Below the pieces are notes generated by a model. It searched no databases. It saw only the letters and a list, made by a program, of their open reading frames with translations, and was not told where the DNA came from. This document shows, piece by piece, positions 8,991-15,226 of a stretch of 21,594 nucleotides of DNA. Where the stretch lies: the NCBI GenBank assembly GCA_964562375.1, contig CAZLSW010000058.1:1-21594 (forward strand). Reading direction: 5' to 3'. This stretch comes from JAJPXC01 sp964562375. Lineage in GTDB: Bacteria; Bacteroidota; Bacteroidia; Bacteroidales; Muribaculaceae. Within the stretch, counting starts at the first letter, position 1. Each line of letters begins with the position of its first letter. The position numbers and the translations under genes are program-made.

Positions 8991-9288
8991 TCCTCCCTGA
9001 CTCCTCCCGGAAGATTGAAGTCGACCCCGCCACGGACAACACAAGGGATTTGCCGACTACGAATCACACTAATTGAACGAATGGTGGAGAAGACGAATCG
9101 CGCTTGCGCTTAACGAATCACAACGAATGCCATCCGGATGGATTCGTTGTCATTGGTTAAGCGTAAGCGCAAATTGCTACTCTATGGGGGTAAATTCGTT
9201 GAATTCGTAAGATTCGTAGTCATTACTTCAAAGCTTATCATGAATAGAAATGTTAATTATAGTATAGAGAGGTTAAATTTGAGTTAAT
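8991..9288. other. Intergenic region between aroB and the surface lipoprotein gene
   Basis: No credible coding sequence is visible. The stretch contains a 71-nt hairpin (9100-9170, listed separately) and several loose copies of the motif attcgt (for example in 9189-9222), a kind of intergenic clutter common in Bacteroidales. No clear terminator for aroB was found. Confidence 0.6.
9100..9170. repeat. Long imperfect intergenic palindrome
   Basis: The two halves (9100-9135 and 9136-9170) pair over nearly their full length with one bulge and a few mismatches, and no loop at the centre (ccatcc/ggatgg). The ends are gcgcttgcgc and gcgtaagcgc. There is no T-run after it, so a terminator role is not obvious. 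It could be a MITE/REP-like element or a processed RNA hairpin. Confidence 0.75.
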
Positions 9289-9323
9289 GGGGGGGGGTAA
9301 AACCTGCGGAAGTAGTAATTTTG
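9289..9323 (+). promoter_or_regulatory. Promoter of the surface lipoprotein gene with a G9 tract
   Basis: TAATTTTG at 9316-9323 is an exact match to the Bacteroidetes -7 consensus TAnnTTTG, giving a predicted start near 9330. The -33 element should lie at about 9292-9296, but that place is occupied by nine consecutive G residues (9289-9297). The nearest TTTG is at 9278-9281, 34 nt upstream, which is too far. Promoter assignment is by consensus only. Confidence 0.6.
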
Positions 9324-9332
9324 TGACATGAA

Positions 9333-9348
9333 ATACACGCACGTGTAT
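9333..9348. promoter_or_regulatory. 16-bp palindrome at the predicted transcription start
   Basis: ATACACG-CA-CGTGTAT is a perfect 7-bp inverted repeat around two central bases. It lies just after the predicted transcription start of the surface lipoprotein gene, a typical place for an operator. No regulator gene is adjacent. Confidence 0.45.
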
Positions 9349-9397
9349 AGGAAATGTGAAACGAAACTCAACACAATACCCAAAAACACTCATGCAA

Positions 9398-11860
9398 ATG
9401 AAAAAATTTTTCGCAATGGCGGCTGCCACGCTCCTGCTGGCCAGCTGCTCCAACGACGACTTCAACCTTGCCAAGGACGGCCAGGAAGTGACCGTTAACG
9501 TCACCGCTACCCTCCCCGCCGACATGCAGTCGCGTGCATTCTCCGACGGCGAGAAAGCCCTCGACATGTACTACGCGGTATACGAGGACGGAGTCGATGC
9601 CCCGATCATCGCCCTGAACAAGCACACGCAACAGTTCAGCGGCCTGCAGAACACCCTTACCCTCCACCTCGTCACCGGCAAGACCTACAACGTGGTGTTC
9701 TGGGCACAATCCCCCAAAGCCAAGAACTCCGACGGCGACGAGTACTTCACCCTCGACACCCAGAACTCCACCGTCACCGTCAACTACGACAAGATCCAGT
9801 ACCTGAACGTGGAGGACGTTGACGCGTTCTTCTGCAACAAGTCAATCCCCGTCACCGGCGCTGCATCCATTACCGCCGAGCTCAAGCGCCCCTTCGCCCA
9901 AATCAACGTGGGCACCTCCGACATCAATGAGGCTGGCCTCAGCTCCAAGACCCTGTCGACCACCATGTCGGTTAGCTCGGTTTACGAGAAGTTCGACCTC
10001 AAGGACGGCAAGGTGATCGGCGACCCCACCACCACGGCCGTGCCCTTCGCCGAGACCGTGCGCCCCAACCAGGGCAAGGGCAGCTCGGACACCGACTACG
10101 AGAATTTCCCCGTAGGCACCCCCGGCCAATACGAGTACCTGGCCATGGCCTACGTGCTGATGGGCACCGACAAGATGACCACCGACGTTGAGCTGGCCTT
10201 CTACGACGGCGGCACCAAGTTCCACGAGTTGAGCGTCCCCGGTGCGCCCGTGCAGCGCAACTACCGCACCAACATCTTCGGCGCCCTGCTCACCTCCACC
10301 ATCGACTTCACCATCAACATCAACCCCATCTACGACGGCAACTACAATAACGGCGCAACCCCTTGGGACGGCAGCACCGTATCGGAGCCTACCGTTGACA
10401 CCACCAACAACATCGTGTACATCAGCAGCGCTGATGAGCTGGCCTACGTTGCTAAGCAGGTGAACAGCGGCACTGAGAACTACCACGGTTACACCTTGGT
10501 GCAGACTGCCAACATCGACCTCAACAACAAGGCATGGACACCCATTGGCGTGAGTGTAAGCGAGAATCCCTTCTCGGGCGACTACAATGGCAACGGCTAT
10601 ACCGTTTACAACCTCAATGTTGAGAAGCGCGAGTATGCAGGCCTCTTCGGCTACGTTGGCTACAAGTACGGTCAGCAACAGGGAGCCCCCAAGATCATGA
10701 ACGTGAGCGTTGAGAACGCCGTGGTTAAGGGCGCACACTTCGTGGGTGTTGTGGCTGGTAATGTCAACCTCCAGTTCAACGGCGTATTGTCGGGTTGCAC
10801 CGTGCGCAACGCCGTGGTTGAGGGTTACGAGGACGGCGATGAGGACGGCAACAAGATCGGTGGCGTCGTTGGCCACGTGGTTGCCACCTATAGCACCGTT
10901 ACCGGTAACAAGATTTACGACTCCAAGATCACCGCTATTCGCGACTGCGGCTCCATATCGGGCAACCTCTACATCTGGTCGTTCAACATGACCGAGCTGA
11001 GCAACAACTACGCTGAGAACGTTGACATCTACGTTACCCCCAGCACGGCTAACGCCAACTTCGGCGAGATCATTGGCCGTCGCACCCTTGGCACGGGCCT
11101 TGGCATCGACAAGGAATATGGCAACTCTTTCAACAACGTCAACATCTACTATCAGGCAACAACGAGTGCCGAGCTCGCCAACCAGATTGCAAACGCCGCT
11201 GACGGCGCTTTGATCAAGCTCACCGCTGGCACGTTCACCATCCCCTCCAACGCCTCCAACAAATCAATCACAATCGAGGGCGTGGGCGAATCGACCGTCA
11301 TAGATATGTCGGCAGGGGGAAACTACGCCGAGGGCGCAGCCAACGCTTACTACTGGGCTGGTTCTGACGTTACCATCAGCAACGCAACCGTGAAGTTCGC
11401 CACTGAAGACGTGAACTATTGCGGTTTCTTGTCCATCAACAACTTGACCTACGACAACTGCACGATCGAAGGGAAGCATCACCTTTATGGGACCAGCGCC
11501 ACCTACAACAACTGTGTTTTCAAAACCACTGGCAAGAATTACACCATCGTTACCTGGGGCGTAGGCAAATTGACCTTGACCAATTGCCAATTCCAGAACG
11601 AGAACGATCGTGGCATCCTCGTTTACAACGAGGCTGGCGCCCGTACCGACATTGTGGCCACCAACACCACGTTCACCTGCACAAACGACGACAATGCCAA
11701 GGGAGCTTTTGAGATCCACACCGAATATGGAGCCTATGGCACCTTGACAATCAACAATTGCTCCACCAACTTCCCCACCGGTCTTTGGCTTCAGAAGCCC
11801 AACACCTACTACACCATCACCATTGACGGCGTAGAGGTAGCAACCTCCACCAAACTCTAA
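9398..11860 (+). CDS. DUF6562/fimbrillin-type surface lipoprotein with Glug-like and beta-helix domains
   Basis: An 820-residue predicted lipoprotein. The signal is M-K-K-F-F-A-M-A-A-A-T-L-L-L-A-S-C, with the lipidated Cys at residue 17. Residues about 20-310 match DUF6562 of Bacteroidales fimbrillin-like lipoproteins, including V-Q-R-N-Y-R-T-N-I-F-G-A-L-L. Residues about 340-500 hold Glug-type repeats (G-L-F-G-Y-V, then S-V-E-N-A-V-V-K-G). Residues about 610-810 form a pectate-lyase-like right-handed beta-helix with N-N-C/D-N-C ladders. An outer-surface adhesin or carbohydrate-interacting role is inferred. The frame is open to a GTG at 9356, but the signal peptide sets the start at 9398 (9392 also possible). 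Codons end largely in C, consistent with high expression. It is monocistronic, with a G-tract promoter before it and a terminator after it. Confidence 0.85.
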   Translation: MKKFFAMAAATLLLASCSNDDFNLAKDGQEVTVNVTATLPADMQSRAFSDGEKALDMYYAVYEDGVDAPIIALNKHTQQFSGLQNTLTLHLVTGKTYNVVFWAQSPKAKNSDGDEYFTLDTQNSTVTVNYDKIQYLNVEDVDAFFCNKSIPVTGAASITAELKRPFAQINVGTSDINEAGLSSKTLSTTMSVSSVYEKFDLKDGKVIGDPTTTAVPFAETVRPNQGKGSSDTDYENFPVGTPGQYEYLAMAYVLMGTDKMTTDVELAFYDGGTKFHELSVPGAPVQRNYRTNIFGALLTSTIDFTININPIYDGNYNNGATPWDGSTVSEPTVDTTNNIVYISSADELAYVAKQVNSGTENYHGYTLVQTANIDLNNKAWTPIGVSVSENPFSGDYNGNGYTVYNLNVEKREYAGLFGYVGYKYGQQQGAPKIMNVSVENAVVKGAHFVGVVAGNVNLQFNGVLSGCTVRNAVVEGYEDGDEDGNKIGGVVGHVVATYSTVTGNKIYDSKITAIRDCGSISGNLYIWSFNMTELSNNYAENVDIYVTPSTANANFGEIIGRRTLGTGLGIDKEYGNSFNNVNIYYQATTSAELANQIANAADGALIKLTAGTFTIPSNASNKSITIEGVGESTVIDMSAGGNYAEGAANAYYWAGSDVTISNATVKFATEDVNYCGFLSINNLTYDNCTIEGKHHLYGTSATYNNCVFKTTGKNYTIVTWGVGKLTLTNCQFQNENDRGILVYNEAGARTDIVATNTTFTCTNDDNAKGAFEIHTEYGAYGTLTINNCSTNFPTGLWLQKPNTYYTITIDGVEVATSTKL

Positions 11861-11896
11861 GCCGCTTTTCGGCTCGCTGAGTCGACGCAACAATAG

Positions 11897-11942
11897 CCCC
11901 ACGCATCGGGAGCCGCCAGGCTCCCTGCGTGGGGTTTCTTTG
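11897..11942 (+). terminator. Rho-independent terminator of the surface lipoprotein gene
   Basis: An outer stem cccacgc/gcgtggg and an inner stem gggagcc/ggctccc form one long hairpin (11897-11934), followed by tttcttt. It begins 37 nt after the stop codon. From here to 12039 I see no gene. Confidence 0.9.
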
Positions 11943-12039
11943 TCGCGTCGTGCCGGCTTGGGCGCTTTGAAGTTGAGGGATGTGTCAAAATAGGGAGACC
12001 TGCAAATTAGTGTGTTTTATGGGATATACACTGAGAGGG

Positions 12040-12111
12040 TGGTCGGCTTGCCGACCCCGCGCAAGTAGCGCAGTCCGGGCGCGGTCGGCTTGCCGACCCG
12101 TCCGGGCTGGG
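12040..12111 (+). repeat. Left 72-bp REP arm
   Basis: It contains two copies of GGTCGGCTTGCCGACC (12041-12056 and 12083-12098). The first 40 nt are identical to the reverse complement of the right arm's outer end. Confidence 0.88.
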
Positions 12112-12133
12112 TATAGGATGTAGTAGGCGAGGA

Positions 12134-12151
12134 GCTTCGGCTTGCCGAAGC
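12134..12151. repeat. Inner REP-like palindrome, left
   Basis: GCTTCGGCTTGCCGAAGC, a 7-bp stem with the same CTTG centre as the outer palindromes but a different stem base (GCTTCGG instead of GGTCGG). Confidence 0.85.
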
Positions 12152-12162
12152 CTTCCACAGCC

Positions 12163-12350
12163 TCAAATAAGCGGCATGAATTTATATTGAGGATTCACCA
12201 CCCGATTTAACCTCAACAAACGGTCATACTCGTCAAGAAACGGCTTTGGGTTTCAAGCTCATGCTCCACAAAAAGTGGATGTGGTCGGCGACTCCTCCCA
12301 CAAGCAAAGGTTGGTGCCCTTTCTCGTTGAATAAGCATAATTGTTTGATT
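12163..12350 (-). pseudogene. Remnant of a REP-associated tyrosine transposase (Y1/IS200-like)
   Basis: On the minus strand, 12350-12233 reads F-N-E-K-G-H-Q-P-L-L-V-G-G-V and then A-D-H-I-H-F-L-W, the His-x-His metal-binding HUH motif and its flanks as found in Y1 transposases. That frame stops at 12233. In a shifted frame, 12240-12163 reads F-L-D-E-Y-D-R-L-L-R-L-N and ends N-P-Q-Y-K-F-M, like the last part of Bacteroidales RAYT proteins, which often end with F-x-x-E-Y...Y-x-F. The N-terminal part and the middle, including the catalytic Tyr region, are missing, so an internal deletion plus frameshift has destroyed the gene. Family placement is from motif recall, without a database search. Confidence 0.68.
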
Positions 12351-12356
12351 TTGAAA

Positions 12357-12374
12357 GCTTCGGCAAGCCGAAGC
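12357..12374. repeat. Inner REP-like palindrome, right
   Basis: GCTTCGGCAAGCCGAAGC is the exact reverse complement of the inner left palindrome. A small hairpin (cgcgtc/gacgcg, 12374-12389) followed by TTTTT comes next and could terminate plus-strand transcription. Confidence 0.85.
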
Positions 12375-12395
12375 GCGTCGCCTGACGCGTTTTTA

Positions 12396-12467
12396 CCCAG
12401 CCCGGGGACAATCGGCAAGCCGATATCCCCGGACTGCGCTACTTGCGCGGGGTCGGCAAGCCGACCA
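12396..12467 (-). repeat. Right 72-bp REP arm
   Basis: An inverted copy of the left arm. Its outer palindrome (12451-12466) is conserved; its inner one (12411-12424) has changed from GGTCGG/CCGACC to ATCGG/CCGAT while keeping base pairing. Confidence 0.88.
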
Positions 12468-12664
12468 CCATCCATCTACCTTGCCAAACACATGGTTTTG
12501 CAGCTGTCCCAGATTTTGCTGGCAAAAACACACGGATTTTGCTTACACCCAACGGATGTGCCACGGATTCAGCTAAATCCATATATGTGAAGCCCCAACG
12601 GGCTTGGCGGAGCCTGTACGTGGCGGGAAAACTTGATTTTGAGAAAAGTGACATATTAAAGCAG
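12468..12664. other. Non-coding gap between the REP element and the beta-helix pseudogene
   Basis: No credible gene is seen on either strand. It contains a 6-bp hairpin (aagccc/gggctt, 12590-12605) and two loosely similar segments around 12486-12498 and 12522-12543. Base composition is visibly lower in GC than the housekeeping genes. Confidence 0.5.
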
Positions 12665-13573
12665 TTACCTCACCAATACTTTCTTGGATGTTATACCATT
12701 CTTCACAATATAGATGCCAGGTCCTTTGGGATTGTTTACTTTAATACCCTGCAGGGTATAGTACTCCGAATCCCGGACATCCTCATCAGTCGCTACTTTG
12801 TTAATCCCGCTATCAGTTCCGTGGCGCAAAGCTAGCTGCCCCTTATCGTTGATATACCAGTTCTCCTGTCCGGAAAGTTGGATACGACTGTATATATTGA
12901 GTTCATTCACAAATGATTGTGTGTTCATTTCGGTCTTGGTGTACGCTTGGCTACTGAAAATGTTTGTATAGTCACCTCTAACTTTGGTTGTGGATTTGGA
13001 TACATCGCTATTCATATAGCAGCCACCTATGTTCTGCGGCTGGATATTTCCGCAGTCATATAAATATGCATTGGTGTGATACCATGAAGCCACCCATGAG
13101 TAGGAATGACCAGTCACTGTATAGGAGTCAACCCAGGCTACCGAATTCTTTATTATGCCTGAAAGATATCCGAAACCATGAGTGTAGAAAGCCACTGTAT
13201 CATACACTCCAGACAAATGAGATCCCTCACACCAAAGCAACTTCCACCTCCTGTTTTACCGAAAAGAAGGCTTTGGACTAGTCTCGACGTAACATCATTA
13301 AATGTACAACTTTCAGCCGATCCACATACTCCTCCTTGTGTTATGGTCGCATTCCAACTGGTCGACGCCGAGATGCTCTGATTAACGTAAGAGATGTCAC
13401 AATGGACGTTTATGTATTCAAACGTGCATTGTTCCGCTGTTGCCACGACAAACCCATGATCGCCTGCCAATGGTGTGGAAATGCTACCCGTCAACGAAAG
13501 GTGCTTGATAGAACCTTTGAAAATAAAATTTGTGCAATAAAAAGTTTGTTGTGGAAAAATTGTTGTGAATTAG
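12665..13573 (-). pseudogene. Truncated, frameshifted Glug/beta-helix surface protein (C-terminal part)
   Basis: Two minus-strand frames together give a beta-helix surface protein. From about 13573 down to about 13220 the frame reads F-K-G-S-I-K-H-L-S-L-T-G-S-I-S and later G-G-V-C-G-S-A-E-S-C-T-F, typical of Glug-type repeats. Between about 13215 and 13250 the reading shifts to another frame, which continues through G-V-Y-D-T-V-A-F-Y-T-H-G-F-G and ends at 12665. The last ~30 residues (Y-Y-T-L-Q-G-I-K-V-N-N-P, then G-I-Y-I-V-K-N-G, ending V-L-V-R) form the sorting-type C-terminal tail common in Bacteroidales secreted proteins. The N-terminal part is missing: a stop lies just upstream of 13573, where the ATPase gene's promoter begins. 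The frameshift and truncation make function unlikely. Confidence 0.75.
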
Positions 13574-13590
13574 GAGAATTTGTATCTTTG
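13560..13590 (+). promoter_or_regulatory. Promoter of the ATPase gene
   Basis: TTG at 13560-13562, a 20-nt spacer and TATCTTTG at 13583-13590 (exact TAnnTTTG) form a good Bacteroidetes promoter. Transcription would start near 13597, leaving a ~13-nt leader before the ATG at 13610. Confidence 0.65.
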
Positions 13591-13609
13591 CGGAAAAGTT
13601 GACATTGAG

Positions 13610-14764
13610 ATGAAGCGTAAGAATCCTTTTGTTATAAACGGTTATGCGGGAGCTGAGTACTTCTGCGATCGAGAGTATGAGACACAGCGCCTGGCTGAAT
13701 TGTTGACAAACGGTAACAATGTGGTGCTCACGGGTCAACGACGAATCGGCAAAACCGACCTTATCCATCACCTGTTTGCTCAAAATGAGATAGCCAAAGG
13801 ATATTTGGGAATGTACGTCGACGTTTATCCTACTCGTTCTCTCACCGAGTTCATCGCAACGTTGGGTAAGGCGGTAACCGATGCCTTACGCCCATGCGGC
13901 AAGGGAGCGATTGAGCAATTTATCTCCGTGCTTACATCCCTACGTGCTGAGTTAACTTTTGATTATCAAGGTTTACCCACATGGGGGGTGGGGGTGGGTA
14001 AAAGCGCCCAGCCAGAAATTACTTTGGAGGAGATTTTCTGTTACCTAAATAATTCCCCTATCCCGTGTATAGTGGCCATTGATGAGTTTCAGCAAATCAC
14101 CCGTTATCCTGAGGGATCTAAAGTGGAAGCTTTACTTCGCTCTTATGTCCAACAGTGTCCAAACACGACGTTTATTTTCGCCGGGTCGAAGCGTCACTTA
14201 ATGGCGGAAATGTTTACCTCTGGAGCCCGACCGTTCTTCCAATCGGCGACAATGTTAGGGTTGCCTTTGATTCCCCTCGATAAGTATGCCGATTTTTGTT
14301 GCGGGCTATTTGAGGACTACGGCAAGCGACTCGACCGCGAGGTGGTTAGGACGCTATATAAAAAATTCCGAGGCGTCACATTGTATATGCATAAAGTGAT
14401 GAACGAGTTGTTTATCACCACTTTGGAGGGACAGACTTGCGAGAGTGACGCGGTAGAAGGCGCTATTGAAAAATTAATTAATGATGGTGCTGAGGGGTAT
14501 TCCACCTTGTATTATCAGATGAGCGAGCGTCAGCGCGACCTTTTGCTGGCAATTGCGCGCGACGAAGAGGCCGAGGCCATTAATAGTGCGGCTTTTATAA
14601 ACAAGCATTCTCTTGTGTCGCAAAGTGCCGTCGCCTCAGCTGCCAAGATCCTGCTCGACAAGGACATCATCACAAAGGACAACAACGTCTACACGGTCTA
14701 CGACCAAATCTTCGGCCTCTGGATCCGCCACAAACTACTGGGTTGTCCGAGTAGCAAGTCTTGA
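13610..14764 (+). CDS. AAA/STAND-type ATPase (ATPase_2-like)
   Basis: A 384-residue ATP-binding protein with an R-E-Y/E-x-Q-R-L start region, Walker A G42-Q-R-R-I-G-K-T49, and Walker B I-V-A-I-D158-E159-F-Q-Q followed by a sensor-like F-I-F-A-G-S-K. The C-terminal third looks like a winged-helix segment and ends Y-D-Q-I-F-G-L-W-I-R, which is characteristic of the family. These proteins are common and variably present in Bacteroidales and archaea; their substrates are mostly unknown. Signal-transduction or defence roles have been proposed for STAND relatives, but nothing here proves one. The frame is open to a TTG at 13580, but the promoter lies inside that extension, so ATG 13610 is chosen. 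Codon use is more AT-rich than in flanking genes, and gene remnants lie on both sides, suggesting acquisition. Confidence 0.83.
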   Translation: MKRKNPFVINGYAGAEYFCDREYETQRLAELLTNGNNVVLTGQRRIGKTDLIHHLFAQNEIAKGYLGMYVDVYPTRSLTEFIATLGKAVTDALRPCGKGAIEQFISVLTSLRAELTFDYQGLPTWGVGVGKSAQPEITLEEIFCYLNNSPIPCIVAIDEFQQITRYPEGSKVEALLRSYVQQCPNTTFIFAGSKRHLMAEMFTSGARPFFQSATMLGLPLIPLDKYADFCCGLFEDYGKRLDREVVRTLYKKFRGVTLYMHKVMNELFITTLEGQTCESDAVEGAIEKLINDGAEGYSTLYYQMSERQRDLLLAIARDEEAEAINSAAFINKHSLVSQSAVASAAKILLDKDIITKDNNVYTVYDQIFGLWIRHKLLGCPSSKS

Positions 14765-14796
14765 AGGTTGAGACTCTACATCTCCACCTTATGGGC

Positions 14797-15027
14797 CAAC
14801 GCGCAACCTTGGCACCGGGCCTGGATCTGCTTGAAGAAGTCGTAGCCCTTGTCGTCCACCAGAATGAAGGCGGGGAAGTCCTCAACCTCGATTTTCCAGA
14901 TGGCCTCCATGCCCAGCTCGGGGTACTCCAGGCATTCCACCTTCTTGATGGAGTCCTGGGCCAGCACCGCGGCTGGACCACCGATAGAGCCGAGGCAGAA
15001 GCCGCCGTGCTTCTGGCAGGTGTCGGT
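14797..15027 (-). pseudogene. Duplicate of the fumarase 3' end (fragment)
   Basis: This 231-bp block aligns without gaps to 16509-16739, the 3' part of the intact class I fumarase gene (about residues 470-547), with 12 mismatches (about 95% identity). Several mismatches change residues (N to Y in K-G-N-D-F-F, Q to R in Q-A-Q-C-Q, A to T and Y to C near C-Q-K-H-G-G), fitting loss of selection or origin from a related strain. The frame runs past the normal end and stops six codons later. It has no start of its own and is joined upstream to an unrelated outer-membrane protein fragment. Confidence 0.93.
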
Positions 15028-15223
15028 TGTAGTAGAAACCGAAGGTAAGGTTGTAGCCCGAGAAGTCAAGGCCCCAAGCGGTTTGAGCACCACCATCCTT
15101 GGCAGCGTCGTTGGCGCCCTGATAGCCGAGGAAGCCGAAGTGAGCTACAAGCGAGAATTTGTCGGTTACGTTAACGGCAAAACCGGGCTTGAAACCGATG
15201 CCGTAAGTGCAGGCGGTGTCCGA
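15028..15223 (-). pseudogene. C-terminal fragment of an outer-membrane beta-barrel protein
   Basis: On the minus strand this reads about 65 residues with alternating strands: G-I-G-F-K-P-G-F-A-V-N-V, then F-S-L-V-A-H-F-G-F-L-G-Y, and finally Y-N-L-T-F-G-F-Y-Y-N. The aromatic-rich end is typical of the last strands of Bacteroidales porin-family barrels, but the terminal residue and stop codon are lost where it joins the fumarase fragment out of frame. The other end abuts the stop codon of the nuclease gene (15227-15229). Most of the barrel is missing. The parent gene is not in this window. Confidence 0.75.
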
Positions 15224-15226
15224 GTT

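Larger units (their letters stand above)
12040..12467. mobile_element. Fossil REP/RAYT element: inverted REP palindromes around a decayed transposase
   Basis: Outer 72-bp arms (12040-12111 and 12396-12467) are inverted copies, each with two palindromes built on cGGCTTGCCg. Inner palindromes (12134-12151 and 12357-12374) are also mirrored. Between them lies a degraded IS200/Y1-type (RAYT) transposase on the minus strand. The arrangement matches RAYT genes flanked by their REP substrates. No target-site duplication is apparent by eye. Confidence 0.7.

Noticed and set aside
9842..10876. Long minus-strand open frame of 344 codons inside the lipoprotein gene
   Set aside because: It is a shadow produced by the strong C-ending codon bias of the plus-strand gene; its composition (V, A, G, H rich) is typical of such shadows.
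11943..12039. Possible insertion-sequence end (ttgagggatgtgtcaaaat)
   Set aside because: I could not find a matching inverted end or target duplication, so no element is called.
12443..12835. Plus-strand open frame of 130 codons after the REP element
   Set aside because: It runs across a REP palindrome and antisense to the C-terminal tail of the beta-helix pseudogene; no recognisable motifs.
15028..15096. Fumarase fragment as a gene with its own start near 15096
   Set aside because: Residues before C-Q-K-H-G-G come from the out-of-frame porin fragment, so the apparent start is accidental.
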